From an uncultured Clostridia bacterium (GTDB taxonomy: Bacteria > Bacillota > Clostridia > Christensenellales > UBA1242): a stretch of DNA of 24,138 bases. Position 1 is the first letter of the stretch, and each line of letters opens with the position of its first letter. The position numbers and the translations under genes are program-made. Below, piece by piece: positions 8,917 through 14,634 of the stretch. The notes beneath the pieces are model-generated. The model did not search any database. It was given only the letters and a program-made list of their open reading frames with translations, and was not told the DNA's origin. The stretch covers positions 1 through 24,138 of the forward strand of contig CALWKL010000092.1 of assembly GCA_944381255.1 (NCBI GenBank), read 5' to 3'.

Positions 8917-9429
8917 TTAACCAAATATTCCTCCAGACAACAAACCAGCCAAAACTTCCAAAGCCTCTATGCGCCTATTTAAGATATTGTTTATTGCAGT
9001 TCTATTGTCGCTATTTTCTTCACTAAATTGTAGATTTATTAATATTTGCAACAGCTCCAATTCTGTCTGTATATACTCTCTAAGTGCTGTATTGAATGTA
9101 GCAGGAATACTAACTGCTAGTGTAGGGTTTGACCGTACAGAAGATTGTGTAGGATAAATATTTGATATATCAGTATTATCTTGCTGGCTTAGATTTTGCA
9201 AAGCTCTCACATAACTTTGAATACAGGCATTAGGCGCTCTATGAATAAGCAAGCGCAACAAATTATTGTTTTTTACCCAATCAATACTATTAGCCATATC
9301 CACCTGAGTGTTCCCTGTGGTAACATTTGTATTTTGCAGAGTATTCACATTATCTTTTGCTCTAGTATATTCTTGCTCCATTTTGTGCAAACTATATTCA
9401 TCTGGGGTTTTAAAATCATTGTATTCCAT
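8917..9429 (-). CDS. Hypothetical protein, 170 aa, helical
   Basis: I do not recognise this gene. The 170-aa product has no signal peptide, membrane span or cysteine cluster. The first 60 residues are polar and Asn/Thr-rich with a heptad-like helix (HKMEQEYTRAKDNVNTLQNT). The middle is Ser/Pro/Thr-rich. The last 60 residues form two amphipathic helices (about 113-135 and 143-165) with regularly spaced Leu, Ile and Glu, ending in LLSGGIFG. A paired-helix or four-helix-bundle fold, as in some small spore-coat or ferritin-like proteins, is possible but unproven: no metal-ligand pattern is clear. The ATG at 9429 has AGGAGG 6 bases upstream. Its stop lies 15 bp before the -35 of cca with no terminator, so it may read into cca. 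Confidence 0.8.
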   Translation of the reverse strand: MEYNDFKTPDEYSLHKMEQEYTRAKDNVNTLQNTNVTTGNTQVDMANSIDWVKNNNLLRLLIHRAPNACIQSYVRALQNLSQQDNTDISNIYPTQSSVRSNPTLAVSIPATFNTALREYIQTELELLQILINLQFSEENSDNRTAINNILNRRIEALEVLAGLLSGGIFG

Positions 9430-9451
9430 AAAAACCTCCTAAAATCAAATC

Positions 9452-9481
9452 TTTATATGAAAAATTAAAGGAGAATGTGAA
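9452..9481 (-). promoter_or_regulatory. Possible promoter of the 170-aa gene
   Basis: Minus strand TTCACA, about 18 bp, then TATAAA in the AT-rich leader. The match to sigma-A is only fair. A sporulation sigma factor site could not be recognised. The rest of the 206-bp gap 9430-9635 holds the recR terminator and no other clear element. Confidence 0.3.
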
Positions 9482-9559
9482 GCAATGCCGAGGAGTAATC
9501 CAACTGATATTCAGCACTTGGTAGAAAGTGTAACCATAGCAGAACAAAATTTATTGGTA

Positions 9560-9598
9560 AAAAAAAATAAGAGCCTATCGTGTAATCTACGCAGGCTC
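9560..9598 (-). terminator. Terminator of the mrnC-rlmB-sigH-dnaX-ybaB-recR operon
   Basis: Stem GAGCCT (9571-9576) / AGGCTC (9593-9598) with an inner CGTG/TACG extension, followed on the minus strand by TTATTTTTTTTT (complement of 9559-9570). It lies about 38 bp after the recR stop and is the only good terminator after the operon. Confidence 0.85.
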
Positions 9599-9635
9599 CT
9601 ATCTGCAAAGCGTAAAATTGTAAAACAAAATTTGT

Positions 9636-10232
9636 TCAAAGCTCCTTTCGATCAGCAATAGCACGAGCAAGGGTTGCTTCGTCAACATACTCAATATCAG
9701 TACCCATACTCACTCCCTGAGCAATGCGGGTAACCTTGACCCCTAGAGGTTTTAGCAAATTTGCGATATATATCGCTGTAGCCTCACCCTCGACAGTAGA
9801 ACTGGTAGCAATGATAACTTCACGCACAGCACAATCTCTGACTCTATCCAATAATTCTCGAATACGGATATCATTAGCAGTCTTACCTTCCAGGGGATTA
9901 AGTAGCCCATGTAATACATGATATGTGCCCAAATAATCTGTAACCTTCTCCATAGCCAAGACATCTTTTGGTTCTGCAACCACACAGATTAAAGACCTAT
10001 CTCCACGCTCGCAAATACTACACACATCTTTGTCGGTAAAATTACCACAGACTGAGCAGTATCTTACTTCTCTCTTTGCAGTCAATAGAGCATCAGCAAA
10101 AGCCTTGATTTCTTCCTCTGTCATATTGTTTATGCAAAAATATGCGTATCTTATGGCAGTTTTCCTACCTACGCCAGGCAGTTTATTGAAGGCAGAAATA
10201 AGTTTTTCCACCGGCACAATAAAGTTTTTCAA
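9636..10232 (-). CDS. recR: Recombination mediator protein RecR
   Basis: RecR works with RecO and RecF to load RecA on gapped DNA. 198 aa, the standard length. Seen: helix-hairpin-helix LPGVGRKTAIRYAY (18-31), a four-cysteine zinc finger (C59, C62, C71, C74), a Toprim domain beginning near LICVVAEPKD (81-90), the HVLHGLLNPLEG stretch (105-116) and a C-terminal GVSMGTDIEYVDEATLARA where relatives usually have GIPVGGDLEYADEVTL. The start is TTG directly abutting the ybaB TAA, with AGGGGG about 9 bases upstream inside ybaB. No ATG or GTG gives a better fit. Last gene of the operon, in the classic dnaX-ybaB-recR order. Confidence 0.96.
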   Translation of the reverse strand: MKNFIVPVEKLISAFNKLPGVGRKTAIRYAYFCINNMTEEEIKAFADALLTAKREVRYCSVCGNFTDKDVCSICERGDRSLICVVAEPKDVLAMEKVTDYLGTYHVLHGLLNPLEGKTANDIRIRELLDRVRDCAVREVIIATSSTVEGEATAIYIANLLKPLGVKVTRIAQGVSMGTDIEYVDEATLARAIADRKEL

Positions 10233-10550
10233 TTAAAACATTCCCCCTGGCATTTGTGGAGCAATCTCAGCAAGTTTTTCATCTATTTGACGATTAGCAT
10301 CGTTTACTGCTGCCATAATCAAGTCTTCTAGCATCTCTTTGTCTTCCGGGTCGATTACTTCAGGTTTTATAATCACGGCAGTGATTTCACGCTTACCATT
10401 CATCTCAATCTCTACCATACCACCACCTGCGTTTGCATAAAATGTGGTAGCCTCCAATTCCTCTTTGTTGCGCTGAATTTCCTCCTGCATCTTTTGAGCT
10501 TGCCTGAGAAGATTCTGCATATTCGCACCACCAAATCCATTAAAAGCCAT
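10233..10550 (-). CDS. ybaB: Nucleoid-associated protein, YbaB/EbfC family
   Basis: Small DNA-binding dimer found next to recR in most bacteria. 105 aa, family-typical. Seen: a Gly/Asn-rich start, the amphipathic helix MQNLLRQAQKMQEEIQRNKE (11-30), the conserved GGGMVEIEMNGKREI strand pair (42-56), IDPEDKEMLEDLI (66-78) and a C-terminal helix ending PGGMF. The first ATG has AGGAG 9 bases upstream, so it is preferred over Met11. Its final codons carry the ribosome binding site for recR. Confidence 0.96.
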   Translation of the reverse strand: MAFNGFGGANMQNLLRQAQKMQEEIQRNKEELEATTFYANAGGGMVEIEMNGKREITAVIIKPEVIDPEDKEMLEDLIMAAVNDANRQIDEKLAEIAPQMPGGMF

Positions 10551-10569
10551 TTTTATTATCTCCTAAAAA

Positions 10570-10953
10570 TCATATTATATTAATGTCGGCACCAAGTATT
10601 CTCTTTAATTTCGCAATTTTATCATCATCGCCGACTGCATCTACATCTAGCACAAATTCAATATTTAGATTATATCCTAATTTATGCAAAGTATCAACCA
10701 AATCGCCACTATTTTGTGGCTTTTTTAATATTTCATAATCAAGTTTACTCGGTACACTTATACGCAAAGTATCGCCTACCAAATCTAAATACCCTAAACT
10801 TACGCACACAGTATGCAACATAATCTTGTTAGCTTGCTTAATTGCACGCAAAGTTCTTCCCCAAATTACCCTAACATCAGGCAAGGGTAAATTTTTCTTG
10901 ATTTGTGTCGTTTTTATCTCAATTTCATTGCATAGTACCGCTTGAATCAATTT
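10570..10953 (-). CDS. dnaX: DnaX tau-specific C-terminal domain, reached by frameshift
   Basis: This open frame has no plausible start of its own: its first potential start codon is a TTG at 10950, inside the dnaX stop region, with no ribosome binding site. The product (about 126 aa) matches the pattern of the DnaX C-terminal domain: an Asp-Val-x-x-Ile-Trp opening (DVRVIWGRTLRAIKQANK), then GDTLRISVPSKLDYEILK and LNIEFVLD. It lies in the -1 frame relative to the upstream dnaX frame, overlapping it at nine A's. A -1 shift, or one extra A from polymerase slippage, joins the frames as ...VKKKLIQAV to give tau of about 491 aa. The Pro-rich linker seen in many tau proteins is short or absent. Confidence 0.85.
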   Translation of the reverse strand, partial: KLIQAVLCNEIEIKTTQIKKNLPLPDVRVIWGRTLRAIKQANKIMLHTVCVSLGYLDLVGDTLRISVPSKLDYEILKKPQNSGDLVDTLHKLGYNLNIEFVLDVDAVGDDDKIAKLKRILGADINII

Positions 10954-12044
10954 TTTTTTACATCACTACTAAGCAAACTAAGCGCTGTGGTCTCAATCAA
11001 GAGTTTAGGATTTAGAGAATATTTTAATTCTGTCTCAATTTTGCTAAAAGCCTGCATCGCCTGATTGAGTCTTGTCAACTCTATTTTATCAGCCAAAGTC
11101 TGCAATTTCCCCAAGAATTCAGCATCATAATTATCTTTTAGTGCTTCTGCTCCACAAGTTTTTATTACTAGCAAATCTCTATAAAACTTAGTAAGGTCGC
11201 TTGATATTACTAGTAAATTCTTACCAGCACTACAAATTTTTGAAAACTGTTCAAAAAATGCCTTATAACCTTCGGTGATAATGGCTGTACCCAAGTCAAA
11301 TATTGTTTGATTATCACTGACTCCTAGTACTTCGACTACATCTGCATAATGGATATCATTATTAGCAAAACTAGCACACATATCCGCTATACTAAGAGCA
11401 TCACGCACACTTCCTTCTCCAGCTGAAGCTATGAGGTTGGTTGCCTTAGGTTCAGATTTTATACCACTCTGAGCAAAGATATCTGTGATTAATTTTGCAA
11501 TTGTCTCGGTATTTATAAGTTTAAAGTCGAAGCGCAATACTCGAGATAGTATGGTCGCAGGTAATTTGTGTACCTCGGTAGTTGCTAATATGAATACTGC
11601 ATGGCTAGGTGGCTCCTCTAGTGTTTTCAAGAGCGCATTAAAAGCACTAGTCGTGAGCATATGCACTTCGTCAATAATGTAGACTTTGTACCTGCCTACA
11701 GTAGGAGGATACTTTACTTTATCACGCAAATCACGAATTTCCTCTACACCGTTGTTACTTGCAGCATCAATCTCTACTATATCTATGGCATTGCTCTCTT
11801 TCAATGCACGGCAAGTCTCACACTCTCCACAAGGCGAGCCATCTACTGGGTGTAGACAGTTTATTGCACGAGCAAAAACTTTTGCACACGTGGTTTTACC
11901 AGTACCACGACTTCCGCAAAACAAATAAGCATGGCCAATTTGGTCATTTTTAATTTGATTTTGTAGTGTCCTAGTAATATGCTCTTGACCGATAATCTTG
12001 TCAAAAGTAGTAGGTCTAAACTTCCTATACAGCGCCAAATACAT
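10947..12044 (-). CDS. dnaX: DNA polymerase III clamp-loader subunit gamma/tau, zero-frame product (domains I-III)
   Basis: AAA+ motor of the clamp loader. The zero-frame product is 365 aa. Seen: YRKFRPTTFDKIIGQEHI (6-23), Walker A GSRGTGKTT (44-52), a zinc site with C63, C72, C75 and C78, AASNNGVEEIRDLRD (94-108), Walker B/DEVH at 124-128, sensor 1 ATT (154-156) and the domain III ending ELKYSLNPKLLIETTAL. It stops at TGA right after nine A's, so by itself it is a gamma-like form lacking the domains that in other bacteria bind helicase and polymerase. The ATG follows the sigH TAA after one base, with GGAG 8 bases upstream. See the separate entry for the remaining domain. Confidence 0.96.
   Translation of the reverse strand: MYLALYRKFRPTTFDKIIGQEHITRTLQNQIKNDQIGHAYLFCGSRGTGKTTCAKVFARAINCLHPVDGSPCGECETCRALKESNAIDIVEIDAASNNGVEEIRDLRDKVKYPPTVGRYKVYIIDEVHMLTTSAFNALLKTLEEPPSHAVFILATTEVHKLPATILSRVLRFDFKLINTETIAKLITDIFAQSGIKSEPKATNLIASAGEGSVRDALSIADMCASFANNDIHYADVVEVLGVSDNQTIFDLGTAIITEGYKAFFEQFSKICSAGKNLLVISSDLTKFYRDLLVIKTCGAEALKDNYDAEFLGKLQTLADKIELTRLNQAMQAFSKIETELKYSLNPKLLIETTALSLLSSDVKKN
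10951..10959 (-). promoter_or_regulatory. Nine-A slippery run for dnaX frameshifting
   Basis: The minus strand reads GAT GTA AAA AAA AAT TGA in the dnaX frame, with nine A's directly before the stop codon. The tau domain continues in the -1 frame from the same run (AAA TTG ATT CAA). Both -1 ribosomal slippage and transcriptional slippage (one extra A) would give the same protein. I see only a weak possible downstream stem (TTCA/TGAA with a GCG/TGC core) and no clear upstream Shine-Dalgarno stimulator. Confidence 0.75.
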
Positions 12045-12045
12045 A

Positions 12046-12639
12046 TTATTTCTCCAAAAATTTCAACTTATTTTTAATCCTTACAATAGCATTATCTATA
12101 GATTTTGTATTTTTGTCAAGTCTATCTGCTATATTTTTATAACTCAGTCCTGCCAAAAATAATCCAAGCACACGCCATTCAAACTCGCTCAAATGTTGCC
12201 GAATTTGAGTAGACAATTCCCTAGAATCTTCCCGTCTCTCCAAGACATCTTCTGGAGTTGCCTCTGTACTAGGTATTCCCTCGGTATCCTCAGCTTCGTT
12301 TAGATTAAAATCACTTAGGCTTATGTATTCACTCAAAAAACTATTCTTTAATGCTAGGCTTGAGCGGACAGCTGATATAACTTGGCTAACCACGCATTTT
12401 TTTGCATACGCTAAGAAAGGCTTATCCTCTGTAATATCGTATGACAAAAAGGCTTTGTACAATCCTATCATACCTTCTTGCACTAGGTCAGCTTGGTCTC
12501 CACCGTTCAAAAAATATCTCCGAGCCACACTATTTACCATAGGCTTTAATTCATCAAACAAACGCTCTAGGCTAGCAGTATCTCCAGCCCTCGCATCTAG
12601 TAACAATAGTCTATAATAACTATTTTTGTCTTTATTCAA
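12046..12639 (-). CDS. sigH: RNA polymerase sigma factor SigH (Spo0H type)
   Basis: Directs RNA polymerase to early sporulation and transition-phase promoters. 197 aa, slightly shorter than the B. subtilis protein. Seen: region 2 with ARRYFLNGGDQADLVQEGMI (39-58) and GLYKAFLSYD, region 2.4-3 AYAKKCVVSQVISAVRSSL (77-95), an acidic linker (113-140), and a region 4 helix-turn-helix SYKNIADRLDKNTKSIDNAI (166-185) ending IKNKLKFLEK. KNTKSIDNA is close to the SigH pattern. The start is TTG at 12639, one base after the rlmB TAG, with AGAGAGG about 9 bases upstream. The next Met is residue 34, inside region 2, so TTG is required. The usual yacP neighbour is absent and dnaX follows. Confidence 0.93.
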   Translation of the reverse strand: MNKDKNSYYRLLLLDARAGDTASLERLFDELKPMVNSVARRYFLNGGDQADLVQEGMIGLYKAFLSYDITEDKPFLAYAKKCVVSQVISAVRSSLALKNSFLSEYISLSDFNLNEAEDTEGIPSTEATPEDVLERREDSRELSTQIRQHLSEFEWRVLGLFLAGLSYKNIADRLDKNTKSIDNAIVRIKNKLKFLEK

Positions 12640-12640
12640 A

Positions 12641-13363
12641 CTAATTACCTCTCTGTCGTACTACCTCAAATACGGCTACTCCGCACGCTACACTTGCATT
12701 TAGCGAATTGACTTGCCCATGCATAGGCATAGTAATTATTGCATCACAATTTTTCTTCACAAGAGCGCTTATACCCTTGCCTTCGCTACCTATCACTAGT
12801 GCTATAGCGCCCTTTAAATTTTGTTTATAAATATTTTCGCCACCTAACTCAACAGCATAAATCCATAACCCCAATGTTTTTAGATGACTAATAACATTAT
12901 TAATATTTGTTACCTTACAAACTAGCATATGTTCCAATGCTCCAGCGCTAGTTTTAGCTACTGTGCTATTTATTGGACAAGCATTATGTTTGGGAATTAT
13001 GACACCGTGTACACCAGCACATTCACAAACTCGCAATATAGAACCCAAATTGTGAGGGTCCTCGACACCGTCTAGTATTACTACAAAAGGTTGCTCCCCT
13101 CTAGTATCAGCTAACTTTATTATATCCTCGATTTCGCAGTATTTATAATCTTCCATTTCTGCGACAAAGCCCTGATGATGCTCATCTTTACACAATTGAA
13201 ACAAGGTCATCTTGTCCACATATTCAATCTTTACATTACTTCGACGACATAGAGCCTCTATCTCTCCACTCTTACTTGCAAAAGTGTCTTGCACATACAC
13301 TCTAAATACCGCTTTATTAGACCTTAATGCTTCAATCACAGCATTTTTACCATATATTATCAT
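12641..13363 (-). CDS. rlmB: 23S rRNA (guanosine-2'-O-)-methyltransferase RlmB / TrmH-family SpoU methylase
   Basis: SPOUT-class 2'-O-methyltransferase, probably acting on 23S rRNA. 240 aa. Seen: N-terminal substrate-binding domain (YGKNAVIEAL, 4-13; HHQGFVAEM, 62-70), and the three SpoU motifs ILDGVEDPHNLGSILRV (96-112), LVIGSEGKGIS (189-199) and MHGQVNSLNASVACGVAVFE (214-233). The knotted C-terminal domain is complete. Its ATG overlaps the mrnC stop as ATGA, with GAGGTGGGG in the mrnC end as ribosome binding site. Context mrnC-rlmB-sigH is typical of Firmicutes, which supports RlmB over other family members. Confidence 0.94.
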   Translation of the reverse strand: MIIYGKNAVIEALRSNKAVFRVYVQDTFASKSGEIEALCRRSNVKIEYVDKMTLFQLCKDEHHQGFVAEMEDYKYCEIEDIIKLADTRGEQPFVVILDGVEDPHNLGSILRVCECAGVHGVIIPKHNACPINSTVAKTSAGALEHMLVCKVTNINNVISHLKTLGLWIYAVELGGENIYKQNLKGAIALVIGSEGKGISALVKKNCDAIITMPMHGQVNSLNASVACGVAVFEVVRQRGN

Positions 13364-13770
13364 TTCCCCACCTCAAAGACAATTGCCAAAATCTCATTTA
13401 GTCTGTCTCTTCTATCTAATAAATATAAATATCCTATCAGCGCCTCAAAACCAGTAGCACGCTTGTACTCGGCTATACCGTAATGCTTACTTTTAGTCGT
13501 AATAGGAGAATTTTTGGCACGACGCACTACACTCTCTTCATCGGGCAAAAGCGTAGGCAAAATTAGCGCAAGCGCCTGACTTTGAGCATCGGCATTGACA
13601 AGTGCTGTAGCCATCTTGTGTAGATGCGCAGGCTTTTTGTTGCTATGTGCTACCTCGTATTCTCGCACGCAGAGTGAATATACTGCATCACCTACCCAAG
13701 CAAGAGTACTGGTAGATAAATTCCCTAATTCCTGCTCATTAAATTTTCTAAAAGTAATTAATTTTTCCAT
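13360..13770 (-). CDS. mrnC: Mini-ribonuclease III
   Basis: Double-strand-specific RNase that trims 23S rRNA precursor ends. It is an RNase III catalytic domain without a dsRNA-binding domain. 136 aa, family length. Seen: STLAWVGDAVYSLCVRE (21-37) with catalytic D28, HKMATALVNADAQSQAL (51-67), RRAKNSP (83-89) and EYKRATGFEALIGYLYLLDR (101-120) with the second acidic site E109. The ATG at 13770 has no ribosome binding site and lies 8 bp after a consensus -10. No other start codon is available in frame before the catalytic domain. First gene of the six-gene operon ending at recR. Confidence 0.95.
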   Translation of the reverse strand: MEKLITFRKFNEQELGNLSTSTLAWVGDAVYSLCVREYEVAHSNKKPAHLHKMATALVNADAQSQALALILPTLLPDEESVVRRAKNSPITTKSKHYGIAEYKRATGFEALIGYLYLLDRRDRLNEILAIVFEVGK

Positions 13771-13778
13771 ATAAGTTT

Positions 13779-13807
13779 ATTATACCACAAATTTTATATT
13801 GGCGCAA
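13779..13807 (-). promoter_or_regulatory. Promoter of the mrnC-recR operon, placing +1 at the ATG
   Basis: Minus strand TTGCGC (13802-13807), 17-bp spacer, TATAAT (13779-13784). Eight bases separate the -10 from the mrnC ATG, so the message would start 0-2 nt before it. The rest of the 99-bp gap to cwlD is AT-rich. I see no sigma-A promoter for cwlD, which would fit a sporulation sigma factor, but I cannot place a site. Confidence 0.75.
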
Positions 13808-13869
13808 TCTTAATTTTATAATAATTTAAAAATCAAGTTAATATATTAATAGCAAAAAGGATTTTGTCT

Positions 13870-14574
13870 ATGATTTTAACTATACAACCTAAAATAAAAA
13901 GAACTCTGCAATATCTAATTGTTTTTATAGTGCTGTTTAGTCTAAACGCATATGTTTGCTACTCCACCAAAGTGGTAGCAAGCTACTCCCCTTTCCCAAG
14001 TTTTTGCGTAGTGCTCGATGCTGGTCATGGAGGCATAGATGGTGGTTGTAGTGGAGTAAATACAGGAGTCTTGGAGCGAGATATAAATCTTGCTATTACT
14101 CAAAAGCTGGGTAAAATACTTAACAGCCTAAATATTGGAGTGGTGTATACACGCACAAATGCTGATGGATTGTATGGCACTTTCGCTAGTGGCTTTAAAA
14201 AGCGAGACTTACAAGCACGATGCGAAATTATTAAAAAAGCAAATCCAAATCTAGTAGTTAGTATTCATCTTAATAGTTTCACAAGCAAAGATGCAAAGGG
14301 TGCTCAAGTTTTTTATAAAATTGGTAGCGATATTAGCAAAGAATTAGCACAATTACTACAAGATACATTTGTTGAGGATATACCTGGCTCGAAGAAAACA
14401 TGTGCTCCTGGGGACTTCTTTATGTTAAATTGCACTGATACACCGGGAATATTAGTCGAATGTGGATTTTTGTCAAATCCAGAAGAAGAGGCAAAACTTG
14501 TTACCGATGAATATCAAGACAAAATTGCGTATTCAATAGCTTGTGGTATTCTAGCTTACTTTGACTTAAAATAA
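13870..14574 (+). CDS. cwlD: N-acetylmuramoyl-L-alanine amidase CwlD (germination-specific)
   Basis: Zinc amidase that removes side peptides so muramic delta-lactam can form in spore cortex. 234 aa from the ATG at 13870, close to B. subtilis CwlD. Seen: an N-terminal membrane anchor or uncleaved signal (about 12-32), then a single Amidase_3 domain with VVLDAGHGGIDGG (47-59, zinc H53), LERDINL (68-74, E69), VVSIHLNSF (129-137, H133) and GILVECGFLSNPEEE (193-207, catalytic E197). A TTG two codons earlier (13864) is only 3 bp after the AAGG site, while the ATG is 9 bp after it, so the ATG is chosen. Divergent from mrnC and convergent with the AI-2E-family gene. A different membrane-anchored Amidase_3 is the main alternative. 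Confidence 0.88.
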   Translation: MILTIQPKIKRTLQYLIVFIVLFSLNAYVCYSTKVVASYSPFPSFCVVLDAGHGGIDGGCSGVNTGVLERDINLAITQKLGKILNSLNIGVVYTRTNADGLYGTFASGFKKRDLQARCEIIKKANPNLVVSIHLNSFTSKDAKGAQVFYKIGSDISKELAQLLQDTFVEDIPGSKKTCAPGDFFMLNCTDTPGILVECGFLSNPEEEAKLVTDEYQDKIAYSIACGILAYFDLK

Positions 14575-14613
14575 ATAAAAAAGGAAATAAATAAAAACTC
14601 ATTAAATAGTAAA

Positions 14614-14634
14614 AAAGAGGATATTATCCTCTTT
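14614..14634. terminator. Shared bidirectional terminator of cwlD and the AI-2E-family gene
   Basis: Stem AAAGAGGA / TCCTCTTT with a 5-nt loop (14622-14626). The minus strand continues TTTTTTACTATTT, a good T-tract. The plus strand has only TTTATT. The TAA of the 14633-16141 gene (14635-14633) overlaps the stem base. Confidence 0.8.

Noticed and set aside
8901..8930. AT-only inverted repeat AATATTT/AAATATT after the 170-aa gene as a terminator
   Set aside because: Weak AT stem without a T-tract, and it overlaps the cca promoter.
9430..9558. Search for SRP RNA or tRNA in the gap downstream of recR
   Set aside because: No GGAAGGAAGCA-type SRP core, no T-loop or cloverleaf pattern on either strand.
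13864..13872. TTG at 13864 as the cwlD start
   Set aside because: Only 3 bp from the AAGG site, while the ATG at 13870 has proper spacing.
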